DNA of 64,000 nucleotides. Origin: Phascolomyces articulosus (lineage: Eukaryota > Mucoromycota > Mucoromycetes > Mucorales > Lichtheimiaceae). The position numbers and the translations under genes were made by a program. The stretch covers positions 1,054,001 to 1,118,000 of the forward strand of contig JAIXMP010000003.1 in the NCBI GenBank assembly GCA_025677815.1, in the 5' to 3' direction. The notes beneath the pieces were generated by a model, which saw nothing but the letters and a program-made list of their open reading frames with translations, was not told the DNA's origin and made no database searches. Of this stretch, positions 25,197-37,735 are shown piece by piece. The number at the start of each line of letters is the position of its first letter. The first letter of the stretch is position 1.

Positions 25197-26778
25197 ATGA
25201 TTATTGACGGCAAAAAGTTAGCATGTGGTAAAGAAATATAATTCTTGAAAAAAAAAAAAAAATGTTTGACACAGCACATGCACATTTAAATTCTAACCCT
25301 TTTTTTTTGTTCATTTGTTCATTAGCAACATGTATTAAAGTAGGTTTTCCAATATATATTTGTATGTAATGAAACAATTCATTCATTTATAAACAACTAA
25401 AGTAATAAATAAATAAAATAAAATAATAAAAAAAACACAAAAAGGGTCATCGTGCATCCCATTGTAAACATAAAGAACGACCATTGATAGAAATTAAGAA
25501 AAAGGGACGACCTGCTACACAATGTAAACGTTGTCGAGAACTACGAACAAAGAGACAACTACATGTAAAATGCGACTGTAACGACGATAATAATAATTTA
25601 GGTAAACCTTTTTAAATCATCTTTATGTTAAATACATATTTTTTTTATTTATGGATGGCAAATTCTATATAGATTCTGCACCACGGAAAAAAAGACCCAT
25701 CCTATCTTCAGGTAATAATGATATTTATATTGATTACTTGATGCAAGGAAGGGGAGTGAGGGAGGGAGGGAGATATATATTTTCGCCATATCTATTTCCC
25801 CCCCCCAACATGAAGTATATAGATATCCTTGTACTAAAAGGGGAAAAAAACAACAACAACAACAACAACAACAACAAAATAACCAAACTCCATCCAAAAA
25901 TAGATAAAGCAATGAAAGAAAAGTTAAACTTGCGTTTAATTGCTCCAAAACCTGAACAACAATCTTCAGAATCTTTACCACCACAACAACCTTCATCACC
26001 ATACCAATTATCACCACGATTACCATCACCCCAGCAACAACAAGAGCAGCAAAAAGAGAAATTACTCCTTCCACCCATATCACAACAACAACAACAACAA
26101 CAACAAAAAGAACCATTACCAAATAGTCCACCTGGTATATCCTCTTGTGGTTCATCCAGTAGTAGCAATAGTAGTAGTGGTTGTTGTTCTAGTAATAATT
26201 CAATGAAACCAAATGAAACAAACAAGAAGAATAATAATAATGGTGGTGGTGGTGGCTGTTTAACAAAGTCAACAACAACAACAATAACCACATCATGTAA
26301 TAGTAATAATTCAAATAATGCATCGGTAGGATGTGGATGTGGAATTAAAGAAATCGAAAACAATGATACCAATTCATCATCCCTGGAAAAAACAACAACA
26401 TTCTCAGGCTGTGGAAGTAATAAGAAGAATGATAATGATAAAACTACAACAAATAATAGTAGGATTCGAGTCATTACATGTCGATGTGGTGATTCATGTG
26501 CTTGTCCAGGATGTGATGCTCATCCTTCACGCGTCATGAAAGGACAAAATGACCCATATACTGGATTTACAATTGAAGATTCCCGACGACGATTATCAAT
26601 TGCAGCCATTTGTTCACCTGCAGATACACGTTCTGAACAACAACCTACCGCTATCTTGAATGAAAATGGAGTAGAATTATGTGGTTGTGGATGTTCTCAA
26701 ACTTTGGAATCATGTTCTGATTGTTTCCGAGAATTATGTCAAAGTAAATATAAAATGATTTATTTCAATTTAGATTGA
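25197..26778 (+). CDS. Copper-fist transcription factor (Mac1/Cuf1-like)
   Basis: Nuclear regulator of copper homeostasis genes. Five exons: 25197-25227, 25326-25339, 25445-25601, 25673-25711, 25841-26778; 392 aa. The copper-fist domain fills residues 1-60: MIIDGKKLACATCIKGHR, then HCKH ligands (C-x2-C-x8-C-x-H), then KKKGRPATQC with the GRP minor-groove hook. Exon 2 is only 14 nt and supplies ATCIK. Residues beyond are Gln/Asn/Ser-rich. Near the C-terminus CRCGDSCACPGCDAH fits the C-x-C-x3-C-x-C-x2-C-x2-H copper-cluster motif of Mac1/Cuf1, followed by a second cysteine cluster (CGCGCS...CSDC). The last intron (25712-25840) is 129 nt, divisible by three and without stops, so retention would add 43 residues; its C-run and composition favour removal. 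Activator or repressor cannot be decided. Confidence 0.9.
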
Positions 26779-27731
26779 CATTCAAAACACTATATACTCA
26801 TCATATTTTCCTGTGTGTGATAGATTATTATTCCACGGTTTCTTCTACTTCGTAAAATCATCCTCTTTTTTTTTTATTATGTATATAACTACTATATATA
26901 TTATTTACCTTTTAATTGTTTTGTTTTATATTATCTACTCTCTCTCTCTCTCTCTCTCTATTTTTTTTTATACATATGTTTATATGTTTATATATCAACA
27001 ATAATCCCTTTATCATTTCTTATTATTTATTTATATTATATAATATGTACTTTTTTTTTCACAATGGATTCAGAATTTTTTTCTTCTTGTTTTGAGGGAT
27101 GAATGTATTTAGAAAAAAAAAAGGCGTGGAAATGCAGGTTATAGGTATTATAAAAAAAACGGAGTTGAAAATGAAGGTTGGTTTTTTTATGTAACTTTTC
27201 AAATCAAATAATAGTAGTTATATAATGGAGAGAAAGAGTAGAGAGAGAGAAAAGGGGATAAAGAAGAATGCGATTTTGTTAACTCTCTCTTTTTTTCTCT
27301 CTCTTTCTATCTATCTAAAACTCCTGCTTTTTTTTATATAAATATATATAAAATTACTATAGAGTAGTAATAATAATAGTTGTAGGTTATTCATTGGAGT
27401 GGGGTAAAAATAAAGAAAAAAAAACAACATTTTTTTTACTACACTCTTCTCTATTCCCCTGAAAGATTTTTAGGTCTTTTTTAGAGAGAAGAAAAGAGAT
27501 GTGACCTCATTTTAAGTCATGCAAAAAAAAAAAAAAGAAAAGATATGATAAACTAAAAAAAAAATTGTGGGTGAAATGTAAATGTGTTTGTTATGTATGT
27601 GTATAATATAAATTAAAAAAAAAAAAAGAAGTGTGCGTGTATGTGTGATTTGTGAAATTATATGCAAATAGAATAATAATAATAAAATTGTAATAATTAT
27701 AATAATAAACTATATATATATATAGAACGAA
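26779..27731. other. Convergent intergenic region
   Basis: 3' flanks of the copper-fist gene (+) and the disordered-protein gene (-). Contains a CT microsatellite (about 26937-26960) and many homopolymers. No gene. Confidence 0.5.
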
Positions 27732-29318
27732 TTAATCCTGAGAACGTCGTCGGGATGAATTACTAAGGGCACTCCCTGGCCTCGAGGGTGGATGATTCTC
27801 CATCATCATTAAAGATGGTGATGAAGCATTAAATGATGGTGAAGCCATTAAACCACTTCCATTATTAGTATTAGCGGCGTTCAAATAGGGGTATACTTGT
27901 TGTGGATACATGTAACCAACTGGTGCTGCTGCAACTGCATGAGCGGGATAGTATCCATATTGTTGTTGTTGTTGTTGTTGTTGCTGCTGACGTTGTTTAC
28001 TCTCCAAAGAAGAAGCAGATCGTTGATGTCGAGATTTATTAGAAGAAGAATGATGTTGTTGTTGGGGATAATGATGATGATGATGATTCATGGCCATTTG
28101 TTGAAAACTAATATTATGAGAACCTGGTTCAGGTACATTGGCCAATAATCCTTTTTCAATCTTAACTTTAGATGGATTTAATTTTGGTTTTTGACGTTTT
28201 GCTTCGGCCTTTTCTTGTTCAAGTTGTTTTAAAAGATCCATTCCCGACATACTCACACGTTGTTGTTGCTGTTGTTGTTGTTGAGGTCGTAAGAAAGTGG
28301 ATTGTTGTTGTTGCTGAAGTTGAAACTGAGCTATCTGAGTCTGATGATGATGTTGCATTTGTTGCAAATGATGAAGTTGGGATCCTTCTTGAAAATGATG
28401 ATGATGATGTTGTTGTTGTTGTTGTTGAACAACAGGTACTGGTGGGAATTGTTCTTCTGCACTATGTCGATGGGTTTCTGATGTTTCATAATAATAAGGA
28501 TAATAAGGATGAGCTCCATTGTTATTACCATTATTCATAGAGTTACCGTTTCCACCACCACCACCATCTGAATGACGTTTGACCATTTCAGCATGAGGTT
28601 GTTGATAAGAGGATTGTTGAGGTGTTGATCGACCCCCATGAAGATTACTTGTGGAACCAATACCACTTAATCGTTTATATAAAGGACTGGATCGATGTTG
28701 TTGTTCTGTATCACTGTCGTCATCGTCATCATCTAAATATTTATCAAAAAAAAAAATATGAGTTTATCTAAGCCTAAACAAGAAACATATTTATATAAGC
28801 TCAGTTCTCTTTTCTTATATATATATATTACCTTCTTCATCCTCTTCTTCATCATCACTAGGTAATGGTTGTCGAATCTTGGGTTTCATTGGTATCGTTT
28901 TACTTTTTCCATTATTTCGATTAATAGTAGCAATATATTCTTCATCATCAGAACTTTCCAATTCATCTTCATCATCGTCTTCATCATCACTAGGAACACA
29001 TTGACGATTACGATGTTGTGTACTACGTGGCGTTTTCTTTTCTGAAAGCATGATAAAATTATTAGTTTTTTTTAAAAAAGAAGAAACGAATGCGGATGCA
29101 TCTCTATGCATTGTAAAAAACTTTCCCACCCTCCCAACAAAGATTTCAATTCATCAAAAAAAAATACCTTGAGTAATAGTAATAGAAGGAGTTGCTGAAC
29201 TAGCACTATGATTGTTATTACGAGTTGTTAATAAGGGGGTATTCTTATTTGCCAATAAATCGGGAGTGGTGTCAAATGATAGATGATTCAAATCAAGTGC
29301 AAGATTATCAACGGACAT
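27732..29318 (-). CDS. Low-complexity Gln/His-rich protein, unknown function
   Basis: Not recognised. 453 aa from three exons: 29168-29318, 28832-29041, 27732-28732; GT-AG junctions keep phase. Exon 1 starts MSVDNLALDLNHLSFD. Exon 2 encodes two acidic stretches, each led by the same PSDDE motif. Exon 3 carries runs of Gln, His, Gly and Asn, with one conserved-looking segment, MDLLKQLEQEKAEAKRQKP, followed by KLNPSKVKIEKGLLANVPEPG, likely the only structured part. The C-terminus is Ser/Pro-rich and ends SRRRSQD. No TM, signal peptide or catalytic motif. Composition suits a nuclear or RNA-granule disordered protein, but that is inference only. Expression is likely, since the frame is kept across two introns. 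Confidence 0.75.
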
Positions 29319-30561
29319 GATTGAATTCTCTCTTTATATATATATATATATAGATTGAAAGAAGAAGAAATAAAAAGAAAGAAAAGGAGAGTAAAATAGA
29401 ATTATATGTATATAATATATATATATAATAATAATAATAAAAAGATAGAAGAAGAGAAAGAAGATCAAAAAAAAAAGTAAATGGGATAAATGAAAATTTT
29501 ATATAAAAAAAAAAAAAGTTTTTTGACGTGGCGAAGGAGTGAAAAATGGGAAAAGAAATCCCTGTTTATTCTTGTGTTCCTTTCCCCCCCCCCTGATACA
29601 TACAGCATAAGATTATAAATATAAATAAAACATCTTAAATACCTGAATCACCTATTAAAATATGAGAATCATTCCGTTTTAAATAATAATAATAATAATT
29701 ACTATTAGTATATAGAACGATGAATAATACATTTTAATAATAAATAATACAAAAATAGTTTTTTTTTTTTAAAAAAAAAAAAAAAGTGGTCTGGCCCATC
29801 TTACTCGTTTTTTGACATATCAAAATTTGTTATAGAATGCATGTGGTATTTTTCCACAAACAAATAATGAACTATTTATGGATACGTTTAGATATATAAT
29901 ATATATACACACCCACTCGTTTTTTTTTATCTTGTTCCTCGGTAAAAGAATAAACTTTTGTATATATAATATATAACATTGAAACTCGATTTTCTTTTTT
30001 TATATATATCATTCATTATCCGTTCTTTTGTGTGTGTGTAATGATGTGGCGTACCCAATTAAAAAAAAGTTGAGTGCCACTCATTTTATTCTTATTTAAA
30101 CTTGACTCTAATAAAAGATCGACTTGATTAATCAAATATATAAAAGTTGCGGAGAGAGAGAGCAATAAGTTTTTGGGTGGGTCATCAAACCTATTTTTGA
30201 GTTCACTGAGTTAATAGGATGGGAAACGCACCACCACCATCACCACCAACCTATATACATTACTTTATATCAAAAAAAAAAACATGACGTGTTTTGTTTT
30301 TATTTTTTTTTTCTTCTTTATTTTGTAAAGAAAAATTTAAGGAAACAAAAGAAAATCTTTTGCAGAATCAAATAGACAAGGTTTTTTTTTTCTCCTTTAA
30401 AAAAAATGACTAGTAATAAGTAAGATTGTTCATTGTTCTTTTTTTTTTTTTTTTTGATAAAAATAGGCTTTAAAAAAAAAGGGGCCTTGATTTTTACATA
30501 ACGATTCATTGGTCCCATGGCACTTGACTTGTTATGGAAGTTTTTTTTTATATATCTATTT

Positions 30562-30593
<32 letters not shown>

Positions 30594-33300
30594 GTATAAA
30601 AACCATTTCAATAATTATTTATTATATAGAGAGTGATAATGGATGATGGGTGATGGATGGTATGAATTGAATAAAATAATTAACGTTTTATATATACTAA
30701 ATTGAAACTTATTAAAACAAGTCTGTAGATCAACTTTCTAGACTTTTTTTTTTTTGACAACAACCAAAGAAGTCAAATAAAATAATTTCAGAGAGTTACT
30801 AATTGAGATTGAATAAGTTCGGTGTTTTTTTGGTATGGAACATTTTCACTTGAATACACTTTTTTTTTACTCCTTGCATTATTCATCCAAGGATTACTTA
30901 AAGCATAATTATGTTAATGAAATATATATATATACTATTCCCCTTTCTCTTTTTCTCCTTTATTCTTTTTCTTCTTAGTATACACTTTATGTAATGGATG
31001 AAATTTTTACATATAAATGTTATATAATAATTAGTAGGTGTGAAAGTAAAAAATAATTATAATATATAACCACGGTAATATATAATTAATCTTGATTTGG
31101 CAAGTAAATATGTAGATATGATGATGATGATGATGATAACCCAGGCGTTGGATTCACAATTATTCTATCCCATTACACAATTTAGATTCTAGCCCTTTTT
31201 ATTTTTTCTTGGGTCACCTCCTCTCTTTTTAGTTCTTCCAAAAAGCTAATTTATGCATTTAGTCGTAATTTCTAATAATGGATGTTAATTAATAATGATG
31301 ATGGTAATCAATATATCAAAAATAATCAATAATAATTACTATTGTTATGATAGAAAGAAAAAAAAGACGGAATGTAGGGACTTGATGAGAGGAGAAGAAG
31401 AAGAAGAAAAAAAAGATGCCTTATTATGCATTGTCATCGTGGTGACACATGGTCATGAAGTAAATCTTCCTATTGGCCAATATTAGAACCAACGTTACTT
31501 TCTTTTTCAGAAGAATCGAGAGAGCAGGTTGAAAGAAAAGGTGGAATGTATAGAATCCTATACACTTCTTTTATATATATTTGTTGGTAGAAAAACAAGA
31601 TGTGTATATAAAATATAAAGTTCCTTTTTTTCTTTTCTCTCTCTCTTTTGAACAAACATCATTAAAGGAAATATTTAAATGACTATAGCTATTAGGATAA
31701 ACTTTTCCGATAATTAAAAAGAAACTGTTGAAGTGTGGCTATAAATAATATTCTTTGGTATTATTATGCATGCAAAATGTGTTGTAAGAATAACGTATAC
31801 AGTGATGCAGTCATATTTGATAAATGACACGTCGCATCTTTTATTTATTTATATAAAATCAGTTTGTTAGATCATTGCTAATGGTAATAACACGCACGTA
31901 TTTATCAATTGTTTATAGTAACTATTAGAATGTGATTTTTATCTATCAACAACATGTACTTTGTTTTTACCCATCAATGATATATTATGGTTTATCATCA
32001 TCCATGCTACTCTACTATGAAAAAAGTTTTTAAAATGTTAATCATAACCCGCTTAGTAAAAGCTTTTTTTTTTTTTGATCGACATTATACTTTAATAATA
32101 ATATTAGTTAATTACGAGTCGAATTCAAATGATGATCCTATGATCAGGTCAATTATATAAAACCTTTTATTTTTGGCGGGCATCTATTGCTGTTTTTTTT
32201 TTCTCAACAAGTAGTTAAAATAATACGCATACTAGAGATATATAAGGATGATAAGTCGTTGTTGGCGAAAAAAAAACTTCCTAGAAAAACAAAGAAAGTT
32301 TAGATTAAAGTTATAACACTAATTTTATTTTATTTTTTACCGAGGAGAAAACTTATTAGTAGATAGCTTTTGCCCATTTTTTTAACTCCTGCATGATTTA
32401 TCATCATGACAACGCCAACAACGATTATGATCAACATGGTACATTCTTACATAATTAAAGAATTTGTAAGGTTTGTATATCACTCTTCGTCTTTACTGTC
32501 TTTTTTTTCATTATGATGAAAACATTGATAGACATAAACAAAAACAATATAAAAGAGATAAACTTGTCTAAATTGATGGTAGGATCAACAAAATCAATGT
32601 ATAATATACTCCATAATATTGTGGTGGCGTAAAAAAAAAAAAAGAGAAGAAAAGGAGAAAAAATTATGCATGTTAAGTAAAAACAAAACCTAACAAAAAA
32701 AAATAATACCTGTATATATAACTATTTCTTGGTGATCGATAAATAATGTATTATTTGCTGGAATGTCTGACGTTTGTTGTATTATATAAAATAACATCTA
32801 TTTCATTATCTAAAAAAAATAGCCCATACCCCCCTCAACCTCTCTGAAATAATGGCGCGGTGATGAAAAATACTGGTTTTTTTTTTTTGCGAAGCATATG
32901 TGTATTATGATACAAACAGGTTGTTCTTTTTTTATTATTATAATTAACAATGTAGAATGCATATAGTAAATAAAATTTACACCATGTTATTGTTTTTTTC
33001 TGCTATCCCTTCCTATAAGAAAAGTGGAGTGTAGAACTCTCCTACAGAACAACTGAAAGAAGAAATACTGCAACTTGGAATGATTTAAAGGAACTCTAAA
33101 TGATCCCATTAGCTACGGTTATTAAAATGAACAATATTTCATAAGTAATTCGCTAGTATGATTTCATCTCTATTGCTATTTTTTTAAAAAAAAAATCAAT
33201 CGAATGTATTTCTATCCATTGTCAGGGTTATCTAACATTCTATATAACGTTGTGGGTTCGCTGGAAGTGATACTGACAACAGTTTACTGGCAATTTTCGA
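29319..33300. other. Gene-poor 4-kb stretch
   Basis: Very AT-rich, with many homopolymers including back-to-back T/A runs at 29759-29785 and 30559-30593 and a C9 run near 29584. Short ORFs (for example 30318-30518, 31295-31486) look like chance readings of simple sequence. No RNA gene seen. Confidence 0.5.
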
Positions 33301-33306
33301 TGCTGG

Positions 33307-34621
33307 ATGTGGGGAAAAAATGAGAAGGTGAAAGAAAAGTTAAAAAAAATAAGGAAATATGACGCTTTTGCTAATTTCAGTTTATTGTATAAAAATATTA
33401 GCTTTTTTCTAGCTGGATGCTTGAGGGAAAATTTAGTTTTATTAATGGATGCGCATTATTGTACAAGAGGAACACTTCAATACGTTGACCTTAATATGAA
33501 ATAATACAGTCAGGCTAACATAACGTTAGTTAAAGTTTTATTATTGGTATGCAGTAATGTAACCAACTACGTATCCTATTACACATGAGATTATCGGGAT
33601 CATGTATCACACTTCATTGGCGATTCCTCAGCATTGGATCATCATAATTCACTAAACGATTTGACATTAATATCAGAATCTTTGATATATGGACAAAATA
33701 TCGACATGATTTTACAATGATTTTCGAAATTTTGTCGACTTGTTATAGACCAATGTCACATGTCAGTTATTAATTCTGTCAACGAGTATGCATCACGATT
33801 AAAAAATATTAGCCTTAACCAAGGTCTCTAGAGGCTGATATACAAAGATAGAGCGATATTGACGAACATAATGGATCTGTCAGAAGAACTCCAACAAGTA
33901 GATACTCTATATACTCCTGATTTCAAATTTAATTATTTAGAATCACTTGACCTCTATTCTTCTCCAATGATACAAAAACTTTTGCTTGAAGCTATACATG
34001 ATACAGTAACATTGAAGTCCATCAAAGGAATAACCCTCTATGATGCAAAAGGGTTTTATGAGTAAAAGTCAATAAATCTCCTTCTCTCAGTTCTTTGACG
34101 ATGATGAATATTTAAGCTCCAGTTGATCAAGCCGTTCCTCTTCAGTTTTTTGGAAAATCTTTGTAAAACGGCCTAGAGCAGGAGTGCCATCTTTGAAAAA
34201 AATTAGACTTTGTAGTTTTTTGAGCAGTAATGATACAATACTTCAAACCTTGGGTGATATCAAGACAATTTACCGTGTTTCGCTGAGGGATTTAAAAAGT
34301 GTATCCACTGAAGGTATCAACAATCTTATCCGTAAAACGATTGTTCAATGGATGGAAATAAGGTATGTCAATATGAATATGATTGATAATAGCCGCAGGT
34401 TGAAAGTGCACAGTCATTGTAACAACTTGGCTACAATAGAGATGGATGGATTGCAAAGAGCGACTGGACAAGGCATCAATTCTTTGTTTGAAAATACTTA
34501 AAGTGCCAAATTAAAGACAATAAAAGTGAAGCAATGTTCAGGGATTGGGATCAATGATATATTTCGTAAAGAAAACTATGTAAAGAAAAATAATCAAAAT
34601 GCTATATAAATTACTATTATC
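33307..34621 (+). pseudogene. F-box/LRR-like gene relic
   Basis: Successive open pieces on the plus strand (33307-33504, 33859-34065, 34184-34501 and a tail to about 34610) are separated by stops and shifts. The pieces show leucine-rich-repeat spacing of the AMN1/FBXL type, for example YLESLDLYSSPMIQKLL, LKKIRLCSFLSSNDTIL, VSLRDLKSVSTEGINNL and LATIEMDGLQRATGQGI, then LKTIKVKQCSGIGINDI. Such F-box/LRR proteins select substrates for SCF ubiquitin ligases and are numerous in mucoralean genomes. No F-box is readable upstream, so this is a truncated, decayed copy. Alternatively a few introns were missed, but in-frame stops between good LRR pieces without clear splice sites favour a pseudogene. 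Confidence 0.55.
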
Positions 34622-35358
34622 TCTTATTTGTGATTATACCGACTTCTTTTTTATATTTCATTTGCTGATAACTTATTTACTAAGTTGTATAAATAAAAGT
34701 AATTTGAATTCTGCAAAGTGAAAAAGATGAAATAATATAAAAATATTCATTATAGAAATTGAAGTAACAGGTGCACTTTATTTATACTGTCATTCCATTG
34801 CCCTATTTAAGAATTTTTTTGAATATATTGTAATTGAATAAATTAGATTCAGTATTGTGGAAAAAGAGCGATGTATGACAAATATTGAAAATAATTCTAT
34901 AATATTTTTTTCTTGCGTTTAAGAGATTTTAATACTGGTCGTACCATCAATTTGTATTTTTATCGAGAATCTCGACATTTACTAATTGCTTGTTCCCGAG
35001 GTACCACGTAAAAAAATGAGCTTTATATCACTCCTCGTTCTTTGCTTTGAGGAATATCAGTACACATAATTAGATAGATGAAACAAGCATCTATTTTATT
35101 CTTTAACCAGTAACATTTATTAAGCATGTTTCCACCAGCTCGATATATTAATGTAATGACAATTTAAAGGAAATAAAAAGTAAAAAATGATCATTATAGA
35201 CTACTCTTACCATTGTATAGATTAGTATCTTACCTTTTTTCTTTTTTTTTTATTAAATATCTATTCCATATATTGTTTTCATACTACTACGGTGCATGCT
35301 TCTATACAAATTTTACCATCATAATATTCTAAAGCAAAATTACTTTTATTAATTGGAT
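34622..35358. other. Intergenic, nothing recognised
   Basis: AT-rich sequence between the LRR relic and the MITE-like element. No ORF or RNA gene supported. Confidence 0.5.
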
Positions 35359-35600
35359 CATCCGCAGCGGTGCTGTTACAAATTTGTTATGTTATATGTA
35401 ATTAACAGCCCGCATAACAGCGTCATTTAACTCAACAGCTACTTCTGGGCAGTGGTGCTGTTACAAAATTGTTAACACCAAAAATTTTTATGAAGAGTAA
35501 TTTTTATTGAATTCAAGCAGCTGTGAAATTTCACAGCTTTCATGGAAATAGTTAATCGGTTGTTAATTTAACAGCTCGGTAACAGCACCGCTGCAGGATG
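35359..35600. mobile_element. MITE-like element with terminal inverted repeats
   Basis: A 242-bp non-coding unit whose ends are inverted copies of CATCC(G/TG)CAGCGGTGCTGTTAC (left 35359-35379, right 35579-35600). A third, direct copy of the end (CAGTGGTGCTGTTAC) sits inside at 35450. CAGYGGTGC resembles hAT-type ends, but no convincing 8-bp target duplication is visible, so the superfamily is open. The interior includes a perfect 20-bp palindrome at 35519-35538. Confidence 0.6.
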
Positions 35601-36399
35601 GTCTAATAGATCAAGTGAAGGAAAATGATGAAATATAACTACTAAATATAAATTACTGTGAAACACTTGATGATAATACGAACCGTTTTCAAGGATACTC
35701 GAGAATAATTTAATAATAAAAAAAAGGCACAAGCATTTGCTTTGTTAATTAGGTAACACCATATATCAAAGGCTTGAAAAAAAGCCTATACAATAGTTGT
35801 TTACGCTAGTAAATCGACACTCTTTCGAAATAAACAATTAATAGTTTATACAAGCAATACATCATAACGCAATCAACAAGTAGTAACCAATATTAGAAGA
35901 CCAACAGGTTAAACAAATTAGCTCTTCCTCCACAGTACTTTTATGGGTTAAAATATGTATTTTACACACTTTAGCGACCGAATCACTTTTGGAATTTAAT
36001 CGAAATGTTAAAGCTGTATATTTTTGCACAATTTTCTGCTTTTCCTATTTTATGGTATGTTTCATCTCTCTTCATTATGAAAATTTGGAATTTCTGTACT
36101 GTATTATTTTTGTAATTGTATATGATATACACTCCCCGATATACCCTGTACTCGCTCATATAATAATACTAAAAGTCCAAATTTTATATGTTCAAATCTA
36201 TTGAACATACTTGTATTCATACAATGTATTAATATGCTACTTAGACTATGTAAAGCAGATAGAAGTGTTAGCTCCAAAGAGTTGTATTATCAGAAAATGA
36301 CTACAAGATGCTGAGATTTTTTCTTCCCTTAAAGATTTGTTCTTAACCTATCGAACCAAGTCGAATAAAGTGACCAAATTACAGAGATATCTATATGGC
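35601..36399. other. Intergenic before the inverted duplication
   Basis: AT-rich. The 71-codon + ORF at 35989-36204 is hydrophobic but has no recognisable motif and no context. Confidence 0.45.
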
Positions 36400-37635
36400 A
36401 CTGCATGCAAACAATGAGATGCCTTAATAAGTGGATATTCAAATAAGTAATGGATATGACGAAGAATTGTTGCTTATGATAGATAAAGTATTGTGGTAGT
36501 AGTAGAATGAGAATAAGAATTAGCAGATATGGAAGTTTTTAATAAGAAATATATGTGTGTTACTGCTACTTATTTCAATGATAATAGCACTATTATTGTT
36601 AATAGAAACGTTTCCGAGCTGCAGAATGGCAATGGTGATTGTCAAATAACAAAACCCAACAATGATGATGATTTGACGGGACCGTGGGAAAAAAGGGGAA
36701 AAAAGATAAAAATGATGTCTGTTAAACATTCTAAGAATATTAAACAGTACAAAGATATTTTGGTAACAGTGAGATTCGAACTCACGCCTCTTGCGAGACC
36801 AGAACTTGAGTCTGGCGCCTTAGACCAACTCGGCCATGTTACCCCCGATATCTATCCAATCTTACGGAAATACTTCTTTACTCTCCAAATGTTTTTCTAA
36901 TTTTTTTTATACATTTTTTTATCATAACTCTGAATTATACTAATAAACATTTAATGAAACTTATACCAATCTGTAGAGAAAAATAAGGGCTATCAAATAA
37001 AATATATTATAAGTCATACAATTAAGAATATAAAAAGTTATTGATTTTAATAATATTTTTTTAATAAAAAAAAAATTCTTAATTTAATTTACTACTTTTT
37101 TAGAATAATTTATATTAATTAATACTAAATAAATTATATACTATCTAATAGAGAAAATTCAGGCTATTTAATAAGGTATATTATATTATAAAAGAATAAT
37201 TCTATATAAAGTTATTAATCTCTCAAATATACTACAAAAATAAGTATATTTAAGGATCCTTAAATACCCCTATTTTTACAGTAATAACAATTCTTCATTA
37301 TTATTTTATTATTATTATTATTACTGTCATTTACCTATATCTTACTTGTATAGTAATTCTAATTGGATAATTACTTATATTATATATAGTATTACACTAT
37401 CCTCTTTTATATATTATTAATTATGCTAGATTATATAATCCTTCTAATAATGTTACTTATAGTCTACTTAAATATACTTGTAGTGAACCATACTAATATA
37501 TAATAGATTCACTTATTTATAAATAACTAGTTAAACATTATTCCATAATAAAACATAATATAACTAATAATATACTATATTACTCTTGATTCATTCCTCA
37601 TTACTAGTAATCTAGAATATAGAAGAAAGATAAAG
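36400..37635. repeat. Left arm of a near-perfect 1,236-bp inverted duplication
   Basis: Every position i compared pairs with position 75371-i on the opposite strand, from 36400/38971 to 37635/37736, without indels in the stretches checked (outer 130 bp, the whole tRNA and 372-bp ORF region, the AT-rich middle and the inner end). The outer ends carry TGCATGCA. The arm holds one tRNA-Leu gene. Confidence 0.95.
36761..36843 (-). tRNA. tRNA-Leu(CAA), left copy
   Basis: Mirror copy of the gene at 38528-38610, identical in sequence. 83 nt, no intron, 7-bp acceptor stem GGTAACA/TGTTACC, discriminator A. Confidence 0.95.
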
Positions 37636-37735
37636 AATGATTACTAAACAGGACAATATACCTATTACTAGGTACATAAAGAAATATCTAGAACTAAGTA
37701 CATATATATACTTGAATAATTGGATATCAATCATC
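37636..37735. other. 100-bp spacer of the inverted duplication
   Basis: Unique AT-rich sequence separating the arms. Six bases next to the left boundary still pair after one mismatch, then the arms diverge. Confidence 0.85.

Noticed and set aside
24900..25400. Minus-strand ORF MNELFHYIQIYIGK at 25201-25386
   Set aside because: Lies across copper-fist exons 1-2 on the other strand, which are supported by a conserved domain.
25649..26155. Long open frames on the minus strand opposite the copper-fist gene
   Set aside because: They mirror CAA/AAC repeats and give poly-Val/Cys/Leu. Shadow of the coding strand.
36529..36900. A 123-codon ORF present identically on opposite strands at 36529-36900 and 38471-38842
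   Set aside because: It runs antisense through the tRNA-Leu gene and is duplicated only because it sits in the inverted arms. No protein motif.
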